Origin: Rhodocyclaceae bacterium
Lineage (GTDB): Bacteria; Pseudomonadota; Gammaproteobacteria; Burkholderiales; Rhodocyclaceae
Reading direction: 5' to 3'
Assembly (NCBI GenBank): GCA_019455325.1
Contig: JACFMQ010000021.1
Coordinates: 1 to 38,882, forward strand
Length of the DNA: 38,882 nt
A program made the position numbers and the translations under genes. Every line of letters starts with the position of its first letter. Position 1 is the stretch's first letter. Shown piece by piece: positions 8,899-17,004 of this stretch. Below the pieces are notes generated by a model that saw only the letters and a list, made by a program, of their open reading frames with translations, was not told the DNA's origin and did not search any database.

Positions 8899-10535
8899 TC
8901 TTCGGCGACTTCCCCGCCGCCGAGGCCGAGGGCGTGCGCCTGGCGCACACGCTCAGGCTGCCCAACCTGCTGCTGAAGAAGGGCCGCGTGCTCTCCGCCG
9001 GCGACGTCGCCGCGCTGACCGCGGCCGGCGTCGAGCGCGTCGCCGGCGCCCGGCTCGATGCCGGCGAACTCGACGAGGACGCCGCCGCGCGCACCGTCGC
9101 CGGCCTCCTCGCCAACACCGGCATCGTCCCGCGCCCGCCCTACACCGGGCGCTGCAACCTCTACGCGCAGGGCGCCGGCGTGCTCGTCGTCGACCGCGAG
9201 CGCATCGACCGCCTGAACCGCATCAGCGAGGCCATCACCCTCGCCACCCTGCCGCAGCACGCCTGCGTCGGCCGGGACCAGCGCGTGGCCACGGTCAAGA
9301 TCATCCCCTTCGCCGTCGGCCCGGGCTGCGTCGACGCCTGGCGCGAGCTGGTCGGCACGCGCTCGCCGCTGCACCTGGCGCCGCTGCGCACCTGCCGCGC
9401 GGCGCTGATCATGGGCGTCTCGCCGAGCACCGGCGAGCGCCTGCTCGACCTCACCGTGGCCGCCACGCGCGGCCGGCTCGAAGCCCTCGGCAGCACGCTC
9501 GCGCTGACGCTGCGCTGCGCCCACGACGGCCCGGCCGTGACGCAGGCGCTGCAGCAGGCGCTGGCCGCGGGCTGCGACCTGGTGCTGGTGATGGGCGCGA
9601 CGGTGAGCAAGGACCGCGCCGACGTGGTGCCCGCGGCCATCGTCGCCGCCGGCGGCGTCATCGAGCACTTCGGCATGCCGGTGGAGCCCGGCAACATGCT
9701 GCTCACCGCGCGCATCGGCCAGGTGCCGGTGTTCAACCTGCCCGGCTGCGCGCGCTCTCGCAACCACAACGGCATCGACCTGCTGCTGCAGCGGCTGCTC
9801 GCCGGCCTGCTGCTGGCGCCCTACGACATCATGAGGCTCGGCGTCGGCGGCCTCCTGCACAGCCGCGAGGACGACGAGGCGATCGTCGATCCCGGGCAGG
9901 AATCCGTACCGGCGGCGGCGCCCGCCGAAGCGCCCGCGCCCGAGCCGCCGCGGGTCGCGGCGCTGGTGCTGGCGGCCGGGCGCTCGACACGCATGGGCGA
10001 GCGCAACAAGCTGCTCTGCGCCGTCGACGGCGTGCCGCTGGTGCTGCGCGCGGCCAACGCCGCCTGCGCCTCGCGCGCCTGCCAGGTGATGGTCGTCACC
10101 GGCCACGAGGCCGAGCGCGTCGAGGCCGCGCTCGACGGCCGCCCGGTATCCTTCACGCACAACCCGGACTACGCGCAGGGCATGGCCGGTTCGCTGCGGC
10201 GCGGGCTGCGCGCGCTGCGCTGCGACGTCGACGCGGTCATCGTGCTGCTCGCCGACATGCCCGGCATCGACGCCGCCGTCGTCGACCGCATGATCGACGC
10301 CTTCGACCCGGCGCAGCCGGCCATCCTGGTGCCGGAACACGCCGGCCGGCGCGGCAACCCGATCCTCTGGCCGCGCCGCTTCTTCGCCGAGATGGCGGCG
10401 CTCTCCGGCGACACCGGCGCGCGCGGCCTGCTCGAACAGTACGCCAGGGAAGTGCGGCGCGTGCCCTTCGACTCGCCGGCGATCTTCGCCGACGTCGACA
10501 CGCCCGAGGCGCTGCGCGCGCTGGAGCGGAAATGA
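8895..10535 (+). CDS. MoeA-like molybdopterin-binding / MocA-like nucleotidyltransferase fusion
   Basis: A 546-residue two-domain protein. Residues 1 to about 335 resemble a molybdopterin-binding (MoeA/MogA-type) domain, including VMGATVSKDRADVVP and GNMLL. From about 353 there is a MobA/MocA nucleotidyltransferase domain starting VAALVLAAGRSTRMGERNK (nucleotide-binding loop), with LLADMPGID as the metal-binding region. MocA attaches CMP to molybdopterin to form MCD, the cofactor form used by CO-dehydrogenase-like hydroxylases. The fusion probably inserts Mo and/or cytidylylates the cofactor for the enzyme at 255-4754. The start is ATG 8895, overlapping the xdhC stop. CofC of F420 synthesis is distantly related, but the motif is MocA-like. 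Confidence 0.85.
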   Translation: MIFGDFPAAEAEGVRLAHTLRLPNLLLKKGRVLSAGDVAALTAAGVERVAGARLDAGELDEDAAARTVAGLLANTGIVPRPPYTGRCNLYAQGAGVLVVDRERIDRLNRISEAITLATLPQHACVGRDQRVATVKIIPFAVGPGCVDAWRELVGTRSPLHLAPLRTCRAALIMGVSPSTGERLLDLTVAATRGRLEALGSTLALTLRCAHDGPAVTQALQQALAAGCDLVLVMGATVSKDRADVVPAAIVAAGGVIEHFGMPVEPGNMLLTARIGQVPVFNLPGCARSRNHNGIDLLLQRLLAGLLLAPYDIMRLGVGGLLHSREDDEAIVDPGQESVPAAAPAEAPAPEPPRVAALVLAAGRSTRMGERNKLLCAVDGVPLVLRAANAACASRACQVMVVTGHEAERVEAALDGRPVSFTHNPDYAQGMAGSLRRGLRALRCDVDAVIVLLADMPGIDAAVVDRMIDAFDPAQPAILVPEHAGRRGNPILWPRRFFAEMAALSGDTGARGLLEQYAREVRRVPFDSPAIFADVDTPEALRALERK

Positions 10536-11749
10536 GCTTCGACGCCCTCGCCCTGCGCCGGGAATTCCCGCTGTTCGCCGCCGTCCCGGCGCCGTTCCAC
10601 TACCTCGACAGCGCGGCGACGAGCCAGATCCACGGCGCCGCGCTCGACGCGCTGGTGCGCCACGAAAGCACGCGGCGCGCCAACGTCGCGCGCGGCACCT
10701 ACCGCCTGGCCGAGGCCGCCACCGCCGCCTACGAGGAAGCGCGCGCGGCCGCGGCGCGCTTCCTGAACGCGGCCGACGCCGGCGAGATCGTATTCACCTC
10801 CGGCGCCACCGCCGCGCTGAACCTCGTCGCCGGCGCCTTCGGCGCCACGCTGCAAGCCGGCGACGAGGTCATCGTCTCGCTCGCCGAGCACCACAGCAAC
10901 CTCGTTCCCTGGCAACTGCTGCGCGACCGCACCGGCGTCGTCCTCCGCTTCCTGCCGCTCGCCGCCGACGGCCGCATCGCCACCGAGGCGCTGCCGGCGA
11001 TGCTGACGCCGCGCAGCCGCCTGATCGCGCTGACGCACTGCTCGAACGTGACCGGCGCGCTCACCGACGTGCCGGCGGTGGTCGCCGCCGCCCGCGCGGT
11101 CGGCGCGCGCGTCCTGCTCGACGGTGCGCAGCGCGTGCAGCACGGGCCGGTCGACGTGCAGGCCCTCGGCGTCGACTTCTACGCCTTTTCCGGCCACAAG
11201 TGCTACGGGCCGGGCGGCGTCGGCGTGCTCTGGGGGCGCGGCGAGGCGCTCGCCGCGCTGCCGCCGGTGGTCGCCGGCGGCGGCATGGTCGGCGAGGTGA
11301 CGCCCGAACGGACGGACTTCGCGCCGCCGCCGCAGCGCTTCGAGGCCGGCACGCCGCCGATCGCCGCCGCCGTCGGCCTCGGCGCCGCGCTCGACTGGAT
11401 GGCGGGCCTGCCGTGGCCGGCGATCCACGCCCACGAGCGGGCGCTGCTCGACCGCCTGCTGCGCGGGCTGGCCGGGCTGCCCGGCCTCCGCCTGCTCGGC
11501 CCGGCCGACGCGGCGGCGCGGCACCCCATCGTCAGCTTCGATCTCGCCGGCCTGCATCCGCACGACGTCTGCCAGGTGCTCGACCGGCACGGCGTCGCGC
11601 TGCGCGGCGGCAACCTCTGCGCGCAGCCGCTGATGCGCCACTTCGACGTGGCAGGCGCGAACCGCGCCAGCATCGCCCCCTACACCACGGCCGAGGACGT
11701 CGACGCCCTGCTCGCCGGCCTCGCCGACGCCATCCGCGTACTCACATGA
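10532..11749 (+). CDS. Class V cysteine desulfurase (SufS/NifS4-like)
   Basis: A 405-residue PLP enzyme of SufS/CsdA size. K223 in FSGHKCYGP is the PLP lysine, and C363 in RGGNLCAQ is the persulfide-forming cysteine. It releases sulfur from cysteine as an enzyme-bound persulfide. It overlaps the MocA fusion by four bases (ATGA), so it belongs to the molybdenum operon. A comparable arrangement is NifS4 working with XdhC to sulfurate the molybdenum cofactor of Rhodobacter xanthine dehydrogenase; that role is inferred here. A role in iron-sulfur assembly for the 2Fe-2S subunit is the alternative. Confidence 0.9.
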   Translation: MSFDALALRREFPLFAAVPAPFHYLDSAATSQIHGAALDALVRHESTRRANVARGTYRLAEAATAAYEEARAAAARFLNAADAGEIVFTSGATAALNLVAGAFGATLQAGDEVIVSLAEHHSNLVPWQLLRDRTGVVLRFLPLAADGRIATEALPAMLTPRSRLIALTHCSNVTGALTDVPAVVAAARAVGARVLLDGAQRVQHGPVDVQALGVDFYAFSGHKCYGPGGVGVLWGRGEALAALPPVVAGGGMVGEVTPERTDFAPPPQRFEAGTPPIAAAVGLGAALDWMAGLPWPAIHAHERALLDRLLRGLAGLPGLRLLGPADAAARHPIVSFDLAGLHPHDVCQVLDRHGVALRGGNLCAQPLMRHFDVAGANRASIAPYTTAEDVDALLAGLADAIRVLT

Positions 11750-11772
11750 GCCTGAAACCGCAGTCAACCCCC

Positions 11773-11863
11773 ACCGCAGAGACGCAGAGGCGCAGAGGGA
11801 ACGCAGAGAAGATCAGACCATCCTTGCTTTGGTTTTCTCTGCGAATCTCTGCGCCTCTGCGGT
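11773..11863. repeat. Large inverted repeat of GCAGAG heptads
   Basis: The left arm (11773-11810) begins ACCGCAGAGACGCAGAGG and continues with further CGCAGAG units. The right arm (11836-11863) is its reverse complement, ending CGCCTCTGCGGT. The two arms can pair over most of their length around an AT-richer centre. The element sits between the cysteine desulfurase and the scaffold gene. A half copy with variant units lies at 81-115. The folded RNA could attenuate transcription or stabilise mRNA; this is inference. Confidence 0.8.
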
Positions 11864-11895
11864 AGGTGTTCTCGTCTTTAATTGAGGTTTTCAGG

Positions 11896-12324
11896 ATGAG
11901 CGAAGAGATCTACCAGCAGGCGATCAAGGAACTGGCGCAGGCCGCGCACGGCGCCGGCCGCCTGGCGCAGCCGACGGCGAGCGTCCGCCTCGACAACGCG
12001 CTGTGCGGGGACCGCGTCACGCTCGACCTGCGCAGCGAAGGCGACACCATCGCCGAGCTGGCGCACGAAACGCGCGGCTGCCTGCTCTGCCGCGCCGCGG
12101 CCTCGCTGCTCGCGCGCGAGGCGCCCGGCAAAAGCGCCGACGAACTGGCGCGCGCGCACGCCGCGCTGACGGCGCTGCTGCAAGGCGATCCGGCGGAGCC
12201 GCTGCCCTGGCCGGCGCTGTCGATCTTCGCTCCGGTCCGCGCCTACAAGAGCCGCCACGGCTGCGTGCTGCTGCCGTTCCGCGCGCTGCGCGAGGCCATC
12301 GGAAGCAGCGATCGCACCGATTGA
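11896..12324 (+). CDS. SufU/IscU-like iron-sulfur scaffold or sulfur-transfer protein
   Basis: A 142-residue protein with the three-cysteine layout of SufU/IscU scaffolds: C in DNALCGDRV, C in RGCLLCRAA and a late C in RHGCVLLPF. ATG 11896 follows an AGG-containing site; an upstream in-frame ATG at 11866 would read out of the repeat and is less likely. SufU-type proteins accept persulfide sulfur from SufS-type desulfurases, and such a gene lies just upstream. In this setting it probably serves the molybdenum enzyme's clusters or cofactor. The 146-nt gap filled by the inverted repeat may reduce its expression relative to upstream genes. Confidence 0.8.
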   Translation: MSEEIYQQAIKELAQAAHGAGRLAQPTASVRLDNALCGDRVTLDLRSEGDTIAELAHETRGCLLCRAAASLLAREAPGKSADELARAHAALTALLQGDPAEPLPWPALSIFAPVRAYKSRHGCVLLPFRALREAIGSSDRTD

Positions 12325-12338
12325 CCGTCCGCCGCCGG

Positions 12339-12962
12339 TCAAGCCCCTAACAAAACACGTGCCCGCGCTTTAATCGCAGGATCATCGCCGCGATAGGGAA
12401 AAGGCGGCGCGGGATCATATTCGATGCCGACCTGAATCGCCTGGGCAGTCGCGGCGTCCGCCAGATCCGCGCATAGCGCCAGCGCCATGTCGATGCCGGC
12501 AGACACGCCGGCGGACGTGATTATCTTTCCGGTCTTGGTAATGCGCTCTCCGGTATAGCAGAGCCCCATGCCTTCGATCGCCTCGGCGGCCTCCCAATGG
12601 GACGACACGCCGCCTTCGGTGAGGATGCCGGCGGCGATCAGGATCAGGGACCCCGTACAAACGGAAGCCGTATAGCGAGAGGATTCATGCTGGCGTCGAA
12701 GCCATTCCTGCACCTCGGGATTCCGGGCCACCCGCATCACGTTCCCGGGCGGCCCGCCGGGAACCAGCAGAACCTCGCACTGACCGGAAGAAGCCAGCCC
12801 GCAGGTCGGCAAAAGCGTCACGAACCCCGTGTCGGAGCGGATCGCCTCGGCATCGGGGGCGACGAATTGAATGCGTGCATCGGGCAGCCTGCTTAGCACC
12901 TCATAGGGGCCGATCGCGTCCAGCATCGTCATGCCGGGATAGGCAAGAATATTGACCAGCAT
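12339..12962 (-). CDS. DJ-1/PfpI-family protein, isonitrile hydratase-like
   Basis: A 207-residue DJ-1/PfpI-superfamily protein. The nucleophile elbow is SVCTGS with C102, followed by T103, and D15 lies in MLDAIGPYE. This Asp/Cys/Thr set matches the residues described as catalytic in Pseudomonas isonitrile hydratase, which converts isonitriles to N-substituted formamides. GGAGG precedes the start at 10 nt. The gene is the last of the minus-strand group, 15 nt after the SDR, and its base composition looks slightly less GC-rich than its neighbours. Other members of the group are transcriptional regulators or glyoxalases, but the HTH domain is missing. Substrate is inferred only. Confidence 0.8.
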   Translation of the reverse strand: MLVNILAYPGMTMLDAIGPYEVLSRLPDARIQFVAPDAEAIRSDTGFVTLLPTCGLASSGQCEVLLVPGGPPGNVMRVARNPEVQEWLRRQHESSRYTASVCTGSLILIAAGILTEGGVSSHWEAAEAIEGMGLCYTGERITKTGKIITSAGVSAGIDMALALCADLADAATAQAIQVGIEYDPAPPFPYRGDDPAIKARARVLLGA

Positions 12963-12977
12963 GGTTTTGCACCTCCT

Positions 12978-13724
12978 TCACCCGAGACCGCCGGTGACGT
13001 AGTACGACTCCCCGGTGATCCAGGAAGCGTCGTCGGAGGCGAGAAAGACGACGAGCGGGGCGATGTCGTCGGGGCGGCCGATCCGCTGCAGGGATCGCTG
13101 CCTGCCCACTTCCCGAAGCAGCTCGATCGAGCCGCGGGCGTGCGCGCCTTCGGTCTCGGTCGGGCCGGGGTTGACGGCGTTCACGCGGATGTTGCGCGGC
13201 CCCAGCTCCTTCGAGAAGGTCCGGGTCAGGCTGTCGACGGCCGACTTGCTGGCGCTGTAGACCGCCATGCCGGGCGGCGCGATGGTGCTCACGTCGGAAC
13301 TGGTGTTGACGATGCTGCCCCCCTCGGGCCGGAAATGCTTGATGGCCTCCTGGGTGACGAGAATCACGCCGAGCACGTTGACCTCGAACAGGCGACGGAA
13401 ATGCGCCGGCGTGATCGCGCCGAGCGGCGCGGCATCGACCACGCCGGCGTTGTTCACGAGAATGTCGATCGGCCCGAAGGCGCGGACGCTCTCGGCGAAC
13501 AGGCGCTCGACGCCGCCGGGATCGGAGACGTTGGCGCCGACGGCGACGGCCCGGCCGCCGCCGGCGACGATGTCGGCGACGACGCGCTCGGCGCCCTCGC
13601 GGTCCGAGCCGTAATTGACGACGACGGCGGCGCCGGCCGCGGCCAGGCGGCCGGCGATGCCGGCGCCGATGCCCTTGGACGCGCCGGTGACGACGGCGAC
13701 CTTTCCGGAAAGATTCTGCGACAC
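12978..13724 (-). CDS. Short-chain dehydrogenase/reductase (SDR)
   Basis: A 248-residue classical SDR. It has the cofactor loop TGASKGIG near residue 14, NNAG near 91, the catalytic YSASK and the C-terminal PGPTETEG. An N rather than D at the end of the second strand (VVVNYGSD) favours NADP(H). It oxidises or reduces an alcohol/ketone; the substrate cannot be told from sequence. It is separated from the AraC gene by 82 nt and from the DJ-1 gene by 15 nt, so these three may form a unit controlled with the operon further upstream. Confidence 0.9.
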   Translation of the reverse strand: MSQNLSGKVAVVTGASKGIGAGIAGRLAAAGAAVVVNYGSDREGAERVVADIVAGGGRAVAVGANVSDPGGVERLFAESVRAFGPIDILVNNAGVVDAAPLGAITPAHFRRLFEVNVLGVILVTQEAIKHFRPEGGSIVNTSSDVSTIAPPGMAVYSASKSAVDSLTRTFSKELGPRNIRVNAVNPGPTETEGAHARGSIELLREVGRQRSLQRIGRPDDIAPLVVFLASDDASWITGESYYVTGGLG

Positions 13725-13806
13725 GGCGGCAATGCTCCTCGCTGCGTAGGCCCGTACGGGCGAACGGAAAAACGGCGGCGACGCGGCCGCCGGAAGAAAA
13801 CGGGCC

Positions 13807-14763
13807 TCAGCCCTCGATCAGCGCGCCGCTGCGCGCCTTGGTGCGGAGCTGCCCCGGCGAGATGCCGAAGCGGTCCTTGAAGGCCCGGCTGAAGTGGGCG
13901 GAATCGTTGAAGCCGCGGCTGTAGGCGATCTCGCAGATGGTCAGCGACGCCTTCGACGGGTCGAGCAGATCCTCGCGCCCGGCCCGCAGCCGGCGGTCCC
14001 AGATCCATTTGCTGACGGTCGTGCCGCACTGCTGGAACAGCCCGTGCAGGTGGCGCACGGAAACGAAGTTGGCCTGGGCGATGCGCGTCGGCGTCAACTG
14101 GTGGTCGGAGAAGTTCTCCTCCAGGTAGGACAGGATGCGGCACAGGCGCGCGCCCTGGTTCTTCTCGTTCTCGCGGGCGCCGGACTTGCTGCGCGAGCGG
14201 ATCACCGAGCCGATCAGCGACAGGAAGCTCTCGGCCAGCGTGAACTGTTCGATGTCGGTGAGTTCGGATTCACCTTCGAGGGTCAGCGACTTGAGCAGGG
14301 AGACGACGATCGGCACCAGTCCGTCGCTGCCGAACGCGGCCGCGCCGAAATCGCGCACTTCCCGCCCGAGCAGGCGTTCGTGGAACACGCGGTAGGGAAT
14401 GCGCAGGATGATCTTGCGCCCCTTGTCCGGGTAATTGACGCTGTAGGGAACGCCGCTGTGAACGATCGCCAGCGCGTTCTCGCGCAGGGTGAAGGTCCTG
14501 CCGTCCTGGGTGATCTCGGCCGTGCCTTCGAGCTGGATGTGCAGCAGCACGTCGAAGATGCGGTCGGCGAGGATGTCCTCGGCCAGCCGGGAGACGGTGA
14601 TCGGATCGCTCTCGATGCTGTGCACGGTCAGGTTCGAGATCTTGATGCGATTCACCGCGTAATGCTCGAACGGTTCGCCGTGCTGCTGCGCGGTGACGCG
14701 CACCACCGCGTTGCGGACGTTGTCCAGCAACGGACTTTCGACAAGCGCCATACCCATGACCAT
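13807..14763 (-). CDS. AraC-family transcriptional regulator (first of three)
   Basis: A 318-residue regulator. The N-terminal ligand/dimerisation domain resembles the AraC_binding_2 type (ITQDGRTFTL, LRIPYRVF). The C-terminal double helix-turn-helix runs from about residue 215, with the signature IAYSRGFNDSAHFSRAFKDRFGISPGQ given in part as RGFNDSAHFSRAF. AGGAGGAG lies just upstream of ATG 14763; ATG 14757 is an alternative. It lies downstream of the FO synthase operon on the same strand, so it is the likely local regulator of that operon or of the SDR/DJ-1 genes. Confidence 0.92.
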   Translation of the reverse strand: MVMGMALVESPLLDNVRNAVVRVTAQQHGEPFEHYAVNRIKISNLTVHSIESDPITVSRLAEDILADRIFDVLLHIQLEGTAEITQDGRTFTLRENALAIVHSGVPYSVNYPDKGRKIILRIPYRVFHERLLGREVRDFGAAAFGSDGLVPIVVSLLKSLTLEGESELTDIEQFTLAESFLSLIGSVIRSRSKSGARENEKNQGARLCRILSYLEENFSDHQLTPTRIAQANFVSVRHLHGLFQQCGTTVSKWIWDRRLRAGREDLLDPSKASLTICEIAYSRGFNDSAHFSRAFKDRFGISPGQLRTKARSGALIEG

Positions 14764-14932
14764 CTCTCCTCCTAAGCGGGTCCGGCTGAGAACGACGCCG
14801 GACCCCGGTGAAACTGTCTCGTGCGATATGCCGGATTAATCCGGTCTTGACATCGTCGTTTTTTTGTTTTTCTGTTTTGTCACCGCGTGATTATTGCACT
14901 CTCCCTGCCCAGGTCAACAGGATCATCGCACT
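14764..14932. promoter_or_regulatory. Regulator upstream region with a 14-bp palindrome
   Basis: This 169-bp gap between two minus-strand genes contains the perfect palindrome CCGGATTAATCCGG (14831-14844) and a T-rich plus-strand tract at 14855-14880 (A-rich on the coding strand). The palindrome is about 70 nt upstream of the AraC start and could be an operator or part of the operon-end hairpin. The A-rich coding-strand tract could act as an UP-like element. No definite -35/-10 pair was assigned. Confidence 0.35.
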
Positions 14933-16126
14933 TCAGCGAAGGGCGTTCGCCAGCTCGGTAAACGCCGCGTCGTCGACCAGGCGGCGCGTGCGCGTGGCCC
15001 GCGTCTTGACCGCGGCGAGCAGCGCCGGAAACTGCTCGGCGGGCACCGCCAGGCCCAGCTCCTTGACCTTGATCTCGATGTTGGCGAGACCGCTCTTCTT
15101 GCCCAGCACGATGCCGCGCCGCGCGGCGACGATCGCCGACGAATAGGGCTCGATGGCGTCGGGCATGTGGAACTGCGCCGCCACGGCGCCGCTCTCGCGG
15201 ACGAACAGCGCCTCGCCGACCACCGGCTTCCAGCGGTCGACCTGGTAGCCGCCTTCCCGGCAGACCAGCTCGGAGACGCGGCGCGCCTGCGTCAGGTCCA
15301 TCTCCACCGGCACGCCGTAGAGGCATTGCAGGGCCAGCGCGATCTCGCAGATGTCGGCGTTGCCGGCGCGTTCGCCCATGCCGTTCACCGTGCCCTGGAT
15401 CCAGGTGGCGCCGCCGCGGACGGCGGCGATGGCGGCGGCGGTGGCCAGGCCGAAGTCGTTGTGGCCGTGCCAGTGGATCGGCACGTCCGGCCCGACCCAG
15501 GCGGCCACCTGGCGGATCAGGAACTCGACGGCCTCGGGCGCGCAGGCGCCGATGGTGTCGACCACCGACACTTCTTCGGCGCCGGCGGCGATCGCCGCCT
15601 TGTAGACCTGCGCGAGGAAATCCATCTCCGAGCGCGTGCTGTCGACCGGGAAGAAGTTCACCCGCATGCCGTGCGCGCGCGCGTGCCGGATGGCGTCGGT
15701 CAGGCGCGCGATCACGGTTTCGCGCGTGAAGCCGTAGGCCTGCATCTTCTGTTCGCTGGTGGCGATCTCGATCAGCACCGCCGTCGTCCCCAGCTCGATG
15801 TGGGCGTCGATGTCGGCCTTGACCGCCCGCGCGAAGCCCCAGATCTCCGACTTCAGGCCGGCCGCCAGGATGCGCCGGACGGCCTCGGTGTCTTCGTCGG
15901 AGACGCGCGGGAAGCCGGATTCGATGCGGCCCACGCCGAGATCGGCGAGGCCGCGGGCGATGGCGAACTTGGCGTCGGCGGAGAAGACCACGCCGACCGC
16001 CTGCTCGCCGTCGCGCAGCGTCGTGTCGTAGAAGCGGACGGTCTTCGTGCGGTCGAAGCCGTCCTGGACCTCCGGCCGGCGGTTGATGCCGCCGGTCCAG
16101 ATCAGGTCGGGGGAAATCTGCGTCAT
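14933..16126 (-). CDS. Homocitrate-synthase/isopropylmalate-synthase-like DRE-TIM enzyme
   Basis: A 397-residue DRE-TIM metallolyase. The signature YDTTLRDGEQ places R38, D39 and E41; HWHGHND gives metal ligands H220 and H222; NGMGERAGN (about 246) is typical of the condensing subgroup (homocitrate, citramalate and isopropylmalate synthases). The regulatory domain of LeuA is absent and the length is near NifV homocitrate synthase. It would join an acyl-CoA to a 2-oxo acid, or run the reverse cleavage. A GAGGTGA site precedes ATG 16126, and the gene starts 14 nt after the cyclase gene, as last gene of the six-gene operon. The context suggests it handles an oxo-acid product of the pathway; this is inferred. 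Confidence 0.85.
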   Translation of the reverse strand: MTQISPDLIWTGGINRRPEVQDGFDRTKTVRFYDTTLRDGEQAVGVVFSADAKFAIARGLADLGVGRIESGFPRVSDEDTEAVRRILAAGLKSEIWGFARAVKADIDAHIELGTTAVLIEIATSEQKMQAYGFTRETVIARLTDAIRHARAHGMRVNFFPVDSTRSEMDFLAQVYKAAIAAGAEEVSVVDTIGACAPEAVEFLIRQVAAWVGPDVPIHWHGHNDFGLATAAAIAAVRGGATWIQGTVNGMGERAGNADICEIALALQCLYGVPVEMDLTQARRVSELVCREGGYQVDRWKPVVGEALFVRESGAVAAQFHMPDAIEPYSSAIVAARRGIVLGKKSGLANIEIKVKELGLAVPAEQFPALLAAVKTRATRTRRLVDDAAFTELANALR

Positions 16127-16140
16127 GTCGTCACCTCGGT

Positions 16141-16956
16141 TCAAGCGATTGCGATGGGGCGGATCAGCGAGGCCTCGCCGCCCTTGATCTTCAGGGGCAG
16201 CACGACCACCGTGCTGACGTAGGTCCGGTCCGCGGCCAGCGTCTCCAGGGTCAGGCTCTTCATCAGGTAGATGCCGGCCTCGACGAGGATGACGCGGTGG
16301 CTGGTGAACGGCGCCGGCACGCCGAGCGACAGGTTGTCGATGCCGACGAGCTTCGGCCGGCGGGCGGCGACCCAGCGCGCGGCCTCGTCGTCGAGCCCGG
16401 CCCACTTGTTCAGGTAGGTGTCGCGGTCGGTCTCGAAGTAGCGCCCGTAGCCGGTGCGGATCAGGATGCAGTCGCCCTCGCCGATGCTCACGCCCTGCGT
16501 CGCCGCCGCGCCTTCGAGGTCGTCGGGGGTGATGGCGTAGCGTTCGGGCAGCACGTCCACGCCCTTGTAGGCGGGAACGTCGAGCAGCACCGCGCGCAGC
16601 AGCAGCGGCGGCACCTTCTCCATGCTGTGCAGCGGCTCGGGCAGATTGACGAAGCCGGTGTCGCGCTGGTACGGCGTGACGTCGATGCCCATCACCTTCA
16701 GATCCTCGGACATGTGGATCGGCAGGTCGAAGTGCGTGCCGGAGTGCATGGAGGTGACGATCAGGCTGATGGCGTCGGAAAAGCCCGGCTGGATGCCCAT
16801 CTCGTCGAAGGACTTGCGCACGTACTCGTGGTACCGGTAGAGGAAGAACTGGAACGGCGGATCGAACGGGTGCACCGGCATGCTCGGCCAATAGGCCTGC
16901 CCCAGGTCGTAGACGCGGGCCGCCGACAGGCTGTCAATCAGGGAATGTCCGCTCAC
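16141..16956 (-). CDS. Cyclase-family metal-dependent hydrolase (KynB/isatin hydrolase type)
   Basis: A 271-residue cyclase-family protein. The metal-binding signature HSGTHFDLPIH is intact (HxGTHxDxPxH, about residues 91-101). Characterised relatives include kynurenine formamidase and isatin hydrolase, which hydrolyse formamides or cyclic amides with Mn or Zn. The gene lies between FO synthase (48 nt) and the DRE-TIM gene (14 nt). A ring-opening or amide-cleaving step in the operon's pathway is the natural reading; the substrate is unknown. Confidence 0.88.
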   Translation of the reverse strand: MSGHSLIDSLSAARVYDLGQAYWPSMPVHPFDPPFQFFLYRYHEYVRKSFDEMGIQPGFSDAISLIVTSMHSGTHFDLPIHMSEDLKVMGIDVTPYQRDTGFVNLPEPLHSMEKVPPLLLRAVLLDVPAYKGVDVLPERYAITPDDLEGAAATQGVSIGEGDCILIRTGYGRYFETDRDTYLNKWAGLDDEAARWVAARRPKLVGIDNLSLGVPAPFTSHRVILVEAGIYLMKSLTLETLAADRTYVSTVVVLPLKIKGGEASLIRPIAIA

Positions 16957-17004
16957 GCGCAGTTTCCTTTCTCGTATCGTCGTGGGTTCTGCCGGCCGCG
17001 CGCG

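Noticed and set aside
9951-10535. The nucleotidyltransferase domain as CofC for F420 synthesis
   Set aside because: The loop LAAGRSTRMGERNK is of the MobA/MocA type, and the fusion partner and operon context are molybdenum-cofactor related.
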